NCBI RefSeq assembly: GCF_005844085.1
Contig: NZ_VCDI01000001.1
Coordinates: forward strand, 310,001-374,000
Direction: 5' to 3'
DNA from: Lichenicoccus roseus
Lineage (GTDB): Bacteria > Pseudomonadota > Alphaproteobacteria > Acetobacterales > Acetobacteraceae
Length of the DNA: 64,000 nt
Each line of letters starts with the position of its first letter. Position 1 is the first letter of the stretch. The notes under the pieces were generated by a model. The model searched no databases and had not been told where the DNA came from. It saw nothing but the letters and a program-made list of their open reading frames with translations. Shown in pieces: positions 45,046 to 55,000 of this stretch. The position numbers were made by a program, and so were the translations under genes.

Positions 45046-47322
45046 TCAGCCGGTATGCTGCTCGGCCTGCAGCGCCGCCAGCGCGGTGAGGTTGACGATC
45101 GCCCGCGCGGTGGCACTGCCGGCCAGGGTGTGGATCGGCTTGCAGGCGCCGAGCGTGATCGGCCCGATCTGCAGGCCCTCGCCGGCTGCCTTGAGCAGGT
45201 TGAAGCTGATATTGGCCGCATCCAGCGTCGGCATGATCAGCAGGTTGGCGGTGCCGCTCAGCCGGCCCGACGTCATCACCCGGTCGCGCAGGGTCTCGCT
45301 CAGCGCCGCGTCGCCCTGCATCTCGCCATCCACCTCGAGGTCGGGCGCGTGCTCATGCAGCAGCGCCAGCGCAGTCCGCATCTTGCGCGCGGACTCCGAG
45401 TTGCTGGCGCCGAACGAGGAGTGCGACAGCAGCGCCGCCCGAGGCGTGATGCCGAACATGCGGACCGCGTCGGCCGCCAGCATGGTCATCTCCATGATCT
45501 GCTCGGCGGTCGGATCGAGGTTGAAATGGGTGTCGCAGAAGAACAGCACGCCGTTCGACTGGATCAGCCCGGACAACGCATACAGCCTCGTCACCGACGG
45601 GCGGCGCGGTATCACCGGATGCCAGTAGTGCATGTGCCGCCACCAGTCGCCATGGCCGCCGACCAGCGCCGCATCGACCAGCCCCGCATGCAGCAGCATG
45701 GCGGCCGCCACCGTCGGACGACGCTGCAACTGGCGTTCGGCCATCACCGGCGGCACGCCCTTGCGCTCCACCATCTTGAGATAAGGCTCGATCAGCGGAC
45801 CGAACACCGCGGTGTCCTCCTCCGGATCCAGCACCTCGACATCCTGTCCCGGCGTCATGCGCAGCCCCAGGCTCTGGATGCGGCCGGCGATGACCCGGTG
45901 ACGGCCGACCAGTACCGGCCGTGCCAGCCTGTCGTCGATCACCGTCTGCACCGCGCGCAGCACGCGGTCGTCCTCGCCCTCGGCATACACGATGCGCTTG
46001 TTGGCCCTGCGCGCCACCTCGAAGATCGGCCGCATGACCTGGCCGGAGCGGAACACGAAGACCTCGAGGTCGTCCTTGTATTCGTCGAAGTCGGTGATCG
46101 GGCGCGTCGCCACCCCGGTGCGCATCGCAGCCCTGGCCACCGCCGGCGCCACGTGCAGGATCAGGCGCGGGTCGAACGGCTTCGGGATGATGTATTCCGG
46201 GCCGAACGCCGGCGCCTCGCCGCCATAGGCGGCTGTCACCACCTCGCTCGCCTCGACCCGGGCCAGGGCGGCGATCGCCTCGACGGCGGCCACCTTCATT
46301 TCCTCGTTGATCTCGGTGGCGCCGACATCGAGCGCACCGCGGAAGATGAACGGGAAGCACAGCACGTTGTTGACCTGGTTCGGATAATCCGACCGGCCGG
46401 TGGCGATGATGGCGTCCGGGCGCACCGCGCGCGCAAGGTCGGGCAGGATCTCCGGCTCCGGATTGGCGAGGGCCAGGATGAATGGCTTGGCCGCCATCTG
46501 CGCCAGCCATTCCGGCTTCAGCACGCGCGGCGCGGACAGGCCGAGGAACACGTCGGCGTCGACCAGCACCTCGGACAGGGCGCGCGCGTCGGTGCGCCGG
46601 GCATAGCGCGCCATGTTCGGCTGCATCTCGTCGCCGCGGCCTTCGTACACCACGCCCTTGATGTCGGTGAGCGTCACGTTCTCGATGTGCAGGCCCATCT
46701 GCACCAGCAGGTCGACGCAGGCGAGCGCCGCCGCCCCTGCCCCGGACGTCACCAGCTTCACGTCGGACAGCGTCTTGCCCTGCACCTCGAGCCCGTTGCG
46801 GACCGCGGCGGCGGCGACGATCGCGGTGCCGTGCTGGTCGTCATGGAATACCGGGATGCCCATGCGGGCACGCAGCTCGGCCTCGATGCGGAAGCACTCG
46901 GGGGCCTTGATGTCCTCGAGGTTGATGGCGCCGAAGGTCGGCTCCAGCGCCGCCACAACCTCGATGAAGCGGTCGGGATCGGCGGCGTCGACCTCGATGT
47001 CGAACACGTCGATGCCGGCGAACTTCTTGAACAGGACCGCCTTGCCCTCCATCACCGGCTTGCCGGCGAGCGGGCCGATATTGCCCAGCCCAAGCACCGC
47101 GGTGCCATTGGAGATCACGCCGACCAGGTTGCCTCGGGCCGTGTAGTCGCGGGCCTTGGAGGGATCGGCCTGGATCTCCTCGCAGGCGGCGGCGACCCCT
47201 GGCGAGTAGGCAAGGGCCAGGTCGCGCTGCGTCGCCATGCGCTTGGTGGGTGTGACGGAGAGCTTACCGGGGGTCGGCAACCGGTGGTAGTCGAGTGCCG
47301 CCTTCCTGAAATCGTCGTCCAT
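45046..47322 (-). CDS. maeB: NADP-dependent malic enzyme with phosphotransacetylase-like C-terminal domain
   Basis: This 758-residue enzyme oxidatively decarboxylates malate to pyruvate, supplying NADPH. Residues 1-430 are the malic enzyme ([63 protein letters not shown]). Residues 430-758 resemble phosphate acetyltransferase ([17 protein letters not shown], the final [22 protein letters not shown]), a regulatory domain that senses acetyl-CoA in this family and is usually inactive as an enzyme. The tRNA-Leu gene lies just upstream on the same strand. Confidence 0.95.
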   Translation of the reverse strand: MDDDFRKAALDYHRLPTPGKLSVTPTKRMATQRDLALAYSPGVAAACEEIQADPSKARDYTARGNLVGVISNGTAVLGLGNIGPLAGKPVMEGKAVLFKKFAGIDVFDIEVDAADPDRFIEVVAALEPTFGAINLEDIKAPECFRIEAELRARMGIPVFHDDQHGTAIVAAAAVRNGLEVQGKTLSDVKLVTSGAGAAALACVDLLVQMGLHIENVTLTDIKGVVYEGRGDEMQPNMARYARRTDARALSEVLVDADVFLGLSAPRVLKPEWLAQMAAKPFILALANPEPEILPDLARAVRPDAIIATGRSDYPNQVNNVLCFPFIFRGALDVGATEINEEMKVAAVEAIAALARVEASEVVTAAYGGEAPAFGPEYIIPKPFDPRLILHVAPAVARAAMRTGVATRPITDFDEYKDDLEVFVFRSGQVMRPIFEVARRANKRIVYAEGEDDRVLRAVQTVIDDRLARPVLVGRHRVIAGRIQSLGLRMTPGQDVEVLDPEEDTAVFGPLIEPYLKMVERKGVPPVMAERQLQRRPTVAAAMLLHAGLVDAALVGGHGDWWRHMHYWHPVIPRRPSVTRLYALSGLIQSNGVLFFCDTHFNLDPTAEQIMEMTMLAADAVRMFGITPRAALLSHSSFGASNSESARKMRTALALLHEHAPDLEVDGEMQGDAALSETLRDRVMTSGRLSGTANLLIMPTLDAANISFNLLKAAGEGLQIGPITLGACKPIHTLAGSATARAIVNLTALAALQAEQHTG

Positions 47323-47413
47323 CCGCCTGTTTCCCCTTCAGCCTCGGGGGCAGACAGGACCACTCCCGGCGTGACCGGGCAAGGGGTCCGGGACACCAGG
47401 TAACGGGATGAAC

Positions 47414-47499
47414 TGGTGCGGTCGAGAAGACTCGAACTTCCACGGGGTTTCCCCCACAAGCACCTCAAGCTTGCGCGTCTACCATTCCGCCACGACCGC
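47414..47499 (-). tRNA. tRNA-Leu(GAG)
   Basis: Read on the minus strand, the 5' acceptor strand GCGGTCG pairs with CGACCGC, followed by the discriminator A and an encoded CCA. The D arm GCGGAATGGTAGACGC, the anticodon stem CAAGC/GCTTG with loop TTGAGGT (anticodon GAG), a long variable arm typical of class II tRNA, and the T arm GGAAG-TTCGAGT-CTTCT are all present. It reads CUC and CUU codons; CUC is common in this GC-rich genome. Confidence 0.96.
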
Positions 47500-47555
47500 A
47501 CCGTGACTTCCTGCACCGCCTGCGCGATACGGGTCGACGGGGGGGCGTATAACCG

Positions 47556-48242
47556 ATGGCCGATCAGACGGCAATGACCGCGGCAGTGTCCGACGCGACA
47601 GGCGTCGAATGGCGGCACCATGCCGACCCGGTCGGCTATCCGGAGGCGGTGCTGGCGATGCAGGACCGGGTCGCGGCGATCCGCGCCGGCGGCGCCCCCG
47701 AAGCGATCTGGCTGCTGGAGCACCCGCCATTGTTCACCTCGGGCACCTCGGCACGCCCGGAGGATCTGTTCAACCCGCTCGGTCTTGCGACCTACGCCGC
47801 CGGGCGCGGTGGGCAGTGGACCTATCACGGTCCGGGACAGCGCGTGGCCTATGTCATGCTGGACCTGCAGCGGCCGCACGGCGCGGTGCCGCCACGCGAC
47901 ATACGGGCCTACGTGCAGGCGCTGGAGCAGTGGCTGATCCGGACCCTGGCGGCCTTCGGCGTGCAGGCCGGCACCCGCGACGGCCGGGTCGGCGTCTGGG
48001 TGCGCGATCCCGAGACCGGGGGCGACAGCAAGATCGCGGCCCTCGGGGTGCGCGTCAGCCGCTGGGTCAGCTGGCACGGCGTGTCGTTGAACGTCGATCC
48101 CGACCTCGCGCATTTCGACGGCATCGTGCCATGCGGCCTGCGCGAACATGGCGTGACCAGCCTGCACGCACTGGGCGTACGGGCCACGCTGGACGAGGTC
48201 GACGCGCAACTGCGGGCAAACTGGGCCGCCTGCTTCGGCTGA
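47556..48242 (+). CDS. lipB: Octanoyl-ACP:protein octanoyltransferase LipB
   Basis: LipB transfers octanoate from ACP to lipoyl domains, the first step of lipoate synthesis. The 228-residue sequence has PEAIWLLEHPPLFTSGTSA, the conserved TYHGPGQRVAYVMLDL, and the catalytic Lys in SKIAALGVRVSRWVSWHG. The Cys of the catalytic pair lies in FDGIVPCGLREHGVTS. It is divergent from the tRNA-Leu gene. LipA is not in the window. Confidence 0.95.
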   Translation: MADQTAMTAAVSDATGVEWRHHADPVGYPEAVLAMQDRVAAIRAGGAPEAIWLLEHPPLFTSGTSARPEDLFNPLGLATYAAGRGGQWTYHGPGQRVAYVMLDLQRPHGAVPPRDIRAYVQALEQWLIRTLAAFGVQAGTRDGRVGVWVRDPETGGDSKIAALGVRVSRWVSWHGVSLNVDPDLAHFDGIVPCGLREHGVTSLHALGVRATLDEVDAQLRANWAACFG

Positions 48243-48303
48243 AGCCGCCGCGCGGTGGGCTTCGGGCCGACCTGCGCCGCAGGAAAGCGGACGAGCGGCG
48301 CGA

Positions 48304-48903
48304 TCAGGCTGCCTGCGGCCGGAACAGGCCAGGGTCCAGGGCAAGTCCGGCCTGCGGGTCGATCAGGTGGAAGCTGGTGCGCTGCCGCCTTGCATCCACC
48401 GCCTCCAGGCCGACAAGCTGCAATGCGCCGGTGTCGTTGAAGACCAGCGTCAGCAGGCCCTGCGCCGGGTTGCTGGTGCGTGCGAGGGAGGCCTGCAGCA
48501 CGCCCGCGCGCCGCTGGATGTCGGTCACCGTGATGTCGCCCGACAGGCGCAGCCCGGGCACCAGCAGCAGCCCGAGCGGGTTGCTCGACAGCGCGATGCG
48601 GGTGGTGCTGTCGTCAGACTCGCGGTGCGCCACCAGATGGGTGCCGGTCGCCACCACCTCCATGCGCGCCGGCTGCTCGTAGTCGATCCGCAGCTTGCCG
48701 GGCTCGTACCAGACGATGCCGCTGCTGGTCGCGCCGTCGGCGCCGATCTGCAGGAAGCGGGCGCGCAGCCCGTGCAGCCCGTCGAGATAGGCCTGGATGC
48801 GGTCGACGTCCGCCTGCTCCTGCGGCGACAGCACCGGCCGTACGGCGCAGGCGCCGCTCAGCAAGGTCAGGGCGAGGGCGGCCATCCTGCGACGGCTCAG
48901 CAC
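48304..48903 (-). CDS. LolA-like outer-membrane lipoprotein carrier family protein
   Basis: A 199-residue protein. The GTG start at 48903 gives LSRRRMAALALTLLSGACAV, a signal peptide with a positively charged n-region; it may end at a Cys, as a non-canonical lipobox, or be cleaved by ordinary signal peptidase. The mature part has the LolA half-barrel pattern: RIQAYLDGLHGLRARFLQ, SSGIVWYEPGKLRIDYEQP, VVATGTHLVAH and FHLIDPQAGLALDPGLF. It begins 8 bp after the upstream glycosyltransferase stop, so the pair form one transcript. It may be the general LolA or a dedicated carrier. Confidence 0.82.
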   Translation of the reverse strand: MLSRRRMAALALTLLSGACAVRPVLSPQEQADVDRIQAYLDGLHGLRARFLQIGADGATSSGIVWYEPGKLRIDYEQPARMEVVATGTHLVAHRESDDSTTRIALSSNPLGLLLVPGLRLSGDITVTDIQRRAGVLQASLARTSNPAQGLLTLVFNDTGALQLVGLEAVDARRQRTSFHLIDPQAGLALDPGLFRPQAA

Positions 48904-48911
48904 TATCGGTC

Positions 48912-51488
48912 TCAGATCGGCGCCCTCCCGGCTGGGTCGGCGAGCGTGTAGAACAGCCGGCCGGTGCTGGAAAGGCTCGGGTTGTAGAACGGGTCCTGCC
49001 GGAAGAAGGCGCGGTCGCCCCAGCGCTCGAGCATCACCTGGCGCTCGCGGAAGAAGCGCGCCTCCTGCTCGGGCCGCAGGTCGCTGCCGCGCGACAGGCT
49101 CTCCAGATGCTCGGCCAGCACCTCGGCGCACCACACCACCCGCCAGCCGCGCTCGTGCGCCTTCAGGCAGAGATCGACATCGTTGTAGGCGACCGGCAGG
49201 CCGACCTCGTCGAAGCCGCCGATTTCGCGGAACAGGGCGGCGCGCACCATCATGCAGGCGCCGGTCACCGCCATCAGCTCCTGGCTCAGCCGGGCGCGGC
49301 CGACATAGCCGTACTCGCTCCCCGGCAGTCCGAGATGCGGATGCGCCGCGACGCCATGCATCCCGACCAGCACGCCGGCGTGCTGCACCGTGCGGTCGGG
49401 ATAGAGCAGCTTGGCGCCGACGATGCCGACGTCGGAGCCGGCGGTGATCTCGCCGAGCATGCGGTGCAGCCAGCGCGGATCGCTGATGCGAACGTCGTTG
49501 TTGAGGAACACGAAATACCTGGCGTCGCTGCCGGCGACGGCGAGATTGTTCAGCCGGGCATAGTTGAAGCCCTCCTCGATGCGCAGCACGCGAACCCGCG
49601 GCTCGCTCCGCATCTCGGCCAGGAACTCCTGCAGCTCGGGCGCGGTCGACCAGTTGTCGACCAGCACGAGTTCGTAGGTCTCATATTCGGTATGCCGCAG
49701 CAGCGAGAGCACGCAGGCGCGGGTGATCGCGATCTGGTCGCGGAACGGGACGATCACGCTGATGGCCGGCAGCGGTCCCGTGCTGTCCGGCGCCCACTCC
49801 ACCCGGTAGATGCTGAGGCGGTCGATGGCGTCTACCTGCGCCGGATGGCCGGTGCGGAGGAGGTGGTCGGCGACGCAGCGAACGCCGGCCTCGACCGCAT
49901 ACTGCTTGTTGGACACGCTGGCGGCGGTGGAGTTCGGCGTGATGCGCCAGTGGTAGAGCAGCTCGGGCACGTGGTGGATGCGGCCGGGCGGCAGGATCTC
50001 GCTGCAGCGCAGGACGAAGTCGTGATCCTGGGCGCCGTCGTATTCGCGCCGCAGCGGACCGACGCGCAGCATCGTCGCGGTATCGACCATCGTCAGGTGA
50101 CAGACATAGTTGCAGCCGAGCAGGTAGCGGTAGTTCCAGTCGGGCTTGAAGTTGGGCTCGCGGTAGGTGCCGCCGCGGTCGATCTTGTCTTCGTCGGAAT
50201 AGAGCAGGAGGGCGCCGGTCGTCGCCGCCGCGCGCACCATGACTTCCAGGGCAACATCGACGAGCAGGTCGTCATGATCGAAGAACGCGGTCCATTGTCC
50301 GCGCGCCGACTGCATCGCGAGCGACGTGGCGCGCGCGATGCCCACGTTGCGGCTGCGCCTGATGCAGCGGATGCGCGGATCCTGCCGGCAGAACGCCTCG
50401 ATGCACGCGGTCAGCTCGTCCGACTTGCTGCCGTCGTCGACGATGACCAGCTCCCATCGGTCATAGGTCTGCGCGATGACGCTTTCGACGGCAGCGACGA
50501 AGTCCGGCACATACGGCCGCCAGGTCGGCAGCAGCACGCTGACCAGGGGCGTCGCGCAGGCCTCGCCGCCGGCGCTTGCCGCCAGCGCGCGCCCGGCCAC
50601 GACGCGGGCCCGCAGGGTGTCGTAATAGCTCCGCGCCCAGCGATCGAAATCCTCCAGGTGGTAGCCTTCCGACGGCAGCAGCAGGTCGAGCTCGCTGCGC
50701 ATGCGGGCAAGCTCGGATTGCAGACGGCCCATGCCGGCCGCCAGCGTGCGCAGCCGCACCTCGTGCAGATCGGAGACGGTGGTGGTGAGCAGCGGGCTGC
50801 CGGCCAGTTCAAGCATCCCGGGTAGCGCGAACGCGCGATAGCGGCGCGGCCCGCCGCCGCGCAGATCCGGCGGCACCACGAACTCGAAACCGCAGCACGG
50901 ATCGCTGTCGTTGGCGGCACCGACGTCGCCGCGCATCCGGTCGGCGCGCGCCAGCCCGATGCGCACGTCGTCGCAGGTGATGAGCACGGTTCCGGCGGCA
51001 GTCGTCGCGCCGTCGGGGCCGAGCGGACGCAGCGTCCAGCCGCGCAGGATGTTGTGCGCCATGCCGTCGAGATGGCCGCGCAGATCGGCCCGCTGCGGCT
51101 CGGTGAATGCAAGCGATGGCGCCAGGCTGCCGACGCCACCGGCGCCCATGTACGACAGCACGCCGCCATCGGGCAGCCGGAAGCTCAGCACGTGCGGCGT
51201 GGCGGTGAAATACCGCGCCGGAATGTCGTAGGAGAAGCCGACCCGTGCGGAGGTAAGGCCGAGTGCCGCACGCACATCCTCGCGCACGCCGTCGCACAAT
51301 ACCTGGTCGACCACCTCGCCATCGACCAGGACGGACAGCACGACGATGCGCTGTGCCGCCTGCAGGTCGGTAGCCCAGCCGGAAGCCTGGGCCGCCTCGT
51401 AGCGGTCGAAATAGCCGCCGAATCCGCCGCGGGCTCTGCCGGGGCCGCCATCAGCCTTGCCGGTCGCACGCGCCGTGTCCGCCACCAT
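48912..51488 (-). CDS. Two-headed GT2 glycosyltransferase with duplicated N-terminal module
   Basis: An 858-residue protein. Residues 25-110 and 132-225 look like two diverged copies of a roughly 90-residue module, each with a GW-A/T core, a D-G strand turn and a closing GF-x-(Y/F)-x-(I/V)-P. A helical segment follows, then two GT-A domains. The first starts near residue 315 (VSVLLPTWRP, ELVIVDDGSKSD, FFDHDDLL, LYSDEDKID). The second starts near 550 (ISVIVPFRDQ, LVLVDNWS, FVFLNNDVRI, VTGACMMVRA, YNDVDLCLKAHERGW). Such double-GT2 proteins build O-antigen, rhamnan or glycoprotein glycans; the acceptor is unknown. It is divergent from the giant adhesin. Confidence 0.88.
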   Translation of the reverse strand: MVADTARATGKADGGPGRARGGFGGYFDRYEAAQASGWATDLQAAQRIVVLSVLVDGEVVDQVLCDGVREDVRAALGLTSARVGFSYDIPARYFTATPHVLSFRLPDGGVLSYMGAGGVGSLAPSLAFTEPQRADLRGHLDGMAHNILRGWTLRPLGPDGATTAAGTVLITCDDVRIGLARADRMRGDVGAANDSDPCCGFEFVVPPDLRGGGPRRYRAFALPGMLELAGSPLLTTTVSDLHEVRLRTLAAGMGRLQSELARMRSELDLLLPSEGYHLEDFDRWARSYYDTLRARVVAGRALAASAGGEACATPLVSVLLPTWRPYVPDFVAAVESVIAQTYDRWELVIVDDGSKSDELTACIEAFCRQDPRIRCIRRSRNVGIARATSLAMQSARGQWTAFFDHDDLLVDVALEVMVRAAATTGALLLYSDEDKIDRGGTYREPNFKPDWNYRYLLGCNYVCHLTMVDTATMLRVGPLRREYDGAQDHDFVLRCSEILPPGRIHHVPELLYHWRITPNSTAASVSNKQYAVEAGVRCVADHLLRTGHPAQVDAIDRLSIYRVEWAPDSTGPLPAISVIVPFRDQIAITRACVLSLLRHTEYETYELVLVDNWSTAPELQEFLAEMRSEPRVRVLRIEEGFNYARLNNLAVAGSDARYFVFLNNDVRISDPRWLHRMLGEITAGSDVGIVGAKLLYPDRTVQHAGVLVGMHGVAAHPHLGLPGSEYGYVGRARLSQELMAVTGACMMVRAALFREIGGFDEVGLPVAYNDVDLCLKAHERGWRVVWCAEVLAEHLESLSRGSDLRPEQEARFFRERQVMLERWGDRAFFRQDPFYNPSLSSTGRLFYTLADPAGRAPI

Positions 51489-51549
51489 GGTCTCCTGCAG
51501 AGTTCAGCCTACACCGCATCGGCCGAGAAGTGCGAAACGGCGCTGTAAC

Positions 51550-51564
51550 AATCGAGCTTCGATT
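51550..51564. promoter_or_regulatory. Palindrome AATCGA-GCT-TCGATT
   Basis: A perfect 6-bp inverted repeat with a 3-bp centre. It can be extended to AAC/GTT on both sides if one extra T is allowed. It lies about 60 bp upstream of the glycosyltransferase start. It is a candidate operator in the divergent control region; the regulator is unknown. Confidence 0.4.
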
Positions 51565-51601
51565 TGTTGCTACAGCCGCCGAACCCTACCGACGGGTTCA
51601 A

Positions 51602-51690
51602 GTATCGAAGTCAACGACATATTACCTGCCTATCTTGTTCAAGTCTGAAACGGCCGGGCATTCAGGGATTTTTGTTTACATCTTCGATAC
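51602..51690. repeat. Spaced 9-bp inverted repeat GTATCGAAG/CTTCGATAC
   Basis: GTATCGAAG at 51602-51610 and CTTCGATAC at 51682-51690 are perfect inverted copies with 71 bp between their inner ends. The shared core TCGAAG/CTTCGA also occurs in the nearby palindrome at 51550. Together these suggest repeated binding sites for one regulator in the glycosyltransferase/adhesin promoter region. Confidence 0.4.
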
Positions 51691-52000
51691 GAATTCATTA
51701 CGGTGAGCTAAGGGGATAACGCTGCATTAACTTTCCCAAGTCGGAGGCCGAGATGCCTTGCTGGCTCATGAAGTTCGCGCCTTGCCGGCGAGCCGTTCCT
51801 GCCTGTCACCACCGTCCGGGCCGCCGACGCGGTCAGGCTCCTTGTCTCGTTGTGCCGACGGGTATGCGCAGCCTCAGGTGAGACGCAGCACCTGAGCGGT
51901 CCGCGATCGCCAGGCCCGCCGGACGCCACGGCAACCGGCTTCGAACACAGAATGTGTGACCCAATCGGGCGCCGCATGCGCGACACCGCAAGGACATCCC

Positions 52001-55000
52001 ATGGCCACTTCCAAGCTGCCGCAGCCAGGTGACTCCGTTCCGGGCGGCTATGTCTACACGCTGCAACTCGACGTCACCGTTGTCGGCATCGGTGTGGTCG
52101 ACGAGGTCAATCCGGTCGCCAGCAACAGGCAGGCGATCTTCGGCACCGACGCCAACGGTAACGAAACGATCTCCTACCTTGCCAACAACGGCACCATGGT
52201 CTCGCAGGCGATCGCGAATGTGGGCGCCTACCAGGACAGCAGCGCCTTCTCCTACGTCTCCGGTGGCACGCTCTACTTGTTCTCCAATACCGCGCTTACC
52301 GGCCTGGCTACCGTCACCGTAAACGGCACCCAGGTCAGCGTGCTGCCGGCCACGGCCCTCAGCACCACCCAGGGCCAGTACATCTATCCTGCTGGCGGAA
52401 CGGTAGTGGCGCCCGCCGGACTCACGCTGGCCCCCGCTAGCGATACCGGCGTGCGGGGCGATGATACCACCAGCGTCACCACGCCCGTCATCACCGGCAC
52501 CGGCGAGGCCGGCGCGACCGTGACCCTGCAGGACGGCTCGACGACGATCGGGACCGCCATCGTCGCCAGCAACGGCACCTGGAGCATTACAACCACAACG
52601 CTCGGCGCCGGGCAGCACACGATCACCGCCTACGACACCGACGGCTCGGGCAACGTCTCGGCACGATCCGCCGCACTCACCCTGAACATCGATACCGCCA
52701 CGCCCGCGACGCCTACCCTGTTGCTCGCCAGCGCCAGCGACAGCGGCGTCAAGGGCGACGGCATCACCAACGTCAGCAATCCGATCGTGACCGGGACCGG
52801 GACGGCCGGTGACACCGTTACCCTCTATGCGACGTCGGGAAGCGGCGGCAGCACCGCCATCGGTACCGCCACCGTCGGCTCCGGCGGCACCTGGTCGATC
52901 ACCAGCCCCACCCTCGCGGCGGGCGCGCACAGCCTGACCGCGATCCAGAGCGATGTCGCCGGCAACGTGTCTGCCACCTCCACGCCGCTCAACCTGACCA
53001 TCGATACCGCCACCCCGGCGACCCCCACGACGCTGGCCCTCGCCATCGCCAGCGATAGCGGCGTGCCGGGCGACGGCATCACCAACGTCACCACGCCGAC
53101 CATCACCGGCACCGGCACCGCCGGGGATACCGTCACCCTCTACGACGGCACGACCATCGTCGGTACCGGCACGGTGGCTGCGGGCGGCACCTGGTCGGTC
53201 GTCAGCAGCGCGCTCGCTGCCGGCAGCCACAGCCTCACCGCGACCCAAGCCGATGTCGCCGGCAACGTCTCGGCGCCGTCCGCCACGGTCGGCCTGACCA
53301 TCGACACCGCGAAGCCGGCGACACCGGGCACGCCGGCGCTCGCCGCCTCCAGCGATACCGGCGTTCAGGGTGACGACATCACCAGCGTCACCACTCCCAC
53401 CATCACCGGCACCGGCACCGCCGGCGACACCGTCACGCTCCGCGACGGCGGAACCGTCGTCGGCAGCGGCACCGTCGCCAGCAATGGCAGCTGGTCGATC
53501 GTGACCACCACGCTGGCAAGCGGGTCGCACACCCTTGCCGCGACGCAGACCGATGTCGCCGGCAACGTCTCGACCGCGTCGGCCGCCCTCCGCCTCACCA
53601 TCGACACCGCCACCCCCTCGACGCCCGCGAGCCTGATGCTGGCCACCGCCAGCGACAGCGGCGCGATAGGCGACGACACTACCAACGTCGCCACGCCGAC
53701 CATCACCGGCACCGGCACCGCGGGCGACACCGTCAGGCTCTATGACGGCGCGACGCTGATCGGCAGCGCCACGGTCGGCTCGAACGGCGGCTGGTCGGTC
53801 GCGACCACCACGCTGGCCGCCGGCCTGCACAGCCTCACCGCGACCCAGACCGACGTTGCCGGCAACGTCTCCGCCGCGTCCACCGCGCTCGGCCTGACCA
53901 TCGACACCGCCGCCCCCTCGGCTCCCATCGCCCTCGCCCTGGCCGGCGGCAGCGACAGCGGCGTGCAGGGCGACGGCATCACCAACGTCGTGACGCCGAC
54001 GATAACCGGAACCGGCGCCGCCGGCGACACCGTCACGCTGCTGGACGGCAGCACCGCCATCGGCACCGCCACCGTCACGGGGGGTGGTACCTGGTCGATC
54101 ACCACCGGCACGCTGGCCGCGGGACCGCACAGCCTGACCGCGACGCAGACCGACATCGCCGGCAACGTCTCCGCAGCCTCCGCCACCCTCGGCCTGACCA
54201 TCGACACCACCACGCCCTCGGCGCCGTCCGCGCCGATGCTGGCCGTCTCCAGCGACAGCGGCATTCAAGGCGACGGCATCACCAATGTCGCCACCCCGGT
54301 GGTGACAGGGACCGGCACCGCCGGTGACACCGTGACCCTGCTGGACGGAAGCACCGTCATCGGCAGCGCGACCGTTGCCACCGATGACACCTGGTCGATC
54401 ACCAGCAGCACGCTGGCGCCGGGCGCGCACAGCCTCACCGCGATGCAGACCGACGTCGCCGGCAATGCCTCCGGCGCGTCCGCCGCGATCGGCCTGAACA
54501 TCGACACCGCCACCCCCTCGACCCAATCCGCGCCGGTGCTCGCCGCCGTCAGCGACAGCGGCGTGCAGGGCGACGGCGTCACCAACGTCACCACGCCGCT
54601 GATCGCCGGCACCGGCACCCCCGGCGACACCGTGACGTTGCTGGACTCGACCGCGGGCGGCGGCACGACCATCGTCGGCACCGCCACCGTTGCCGCCAAC
54701 GGCATCTGGTCGATCACCAGCAGCACGCTTGCCGCCGGCACGCACAGCCTGACCACCACCCAGGCCGATGTCGCGGGCAACGTCTCCGGAGCCTCGGCAC
54801 CGCTCAACCTGACCATCGACATTGCCACCCCGGCGACACCCACGACCCTGGCGCTCGGCGCTGCCAGCGACAGCGGCGTGATGGGCGACGGCATCACCAA
54901 CGTGACCACGCCCACCATCACCGGCACCGGCACCGCGGGCGATACCGTCACGCTGTATGACGGCAACGCCGTCGTCGGCACCGGGACTGTCGCCGGCAAC

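Larger units (their letters stand above)
51489..52000. other. 512-bp divergent intergenic region of the glycosyltransferase and the giant adhesin
   Basis: No convincing gene is seen; short frames on both strands have poor codon use. About 51,540-51,730 is clearly AT-richer than the flanks and holds palindromes that look like operators (listed separately). It must carry the promoters of both divergent genes. About 270 bp lies between the AT-rich part and the adhesin start, which would make a long leader if transcription begins there. Confidence 0.6.

Noticed and set aside
47365-47379. Short hairpin CCCGG/CCGGG between tRNA-Leu and maeB as a terminator
   Set aside because: The stem is only 5 bp and has no T tract; such hairpins are frequent by chance at this GC content.
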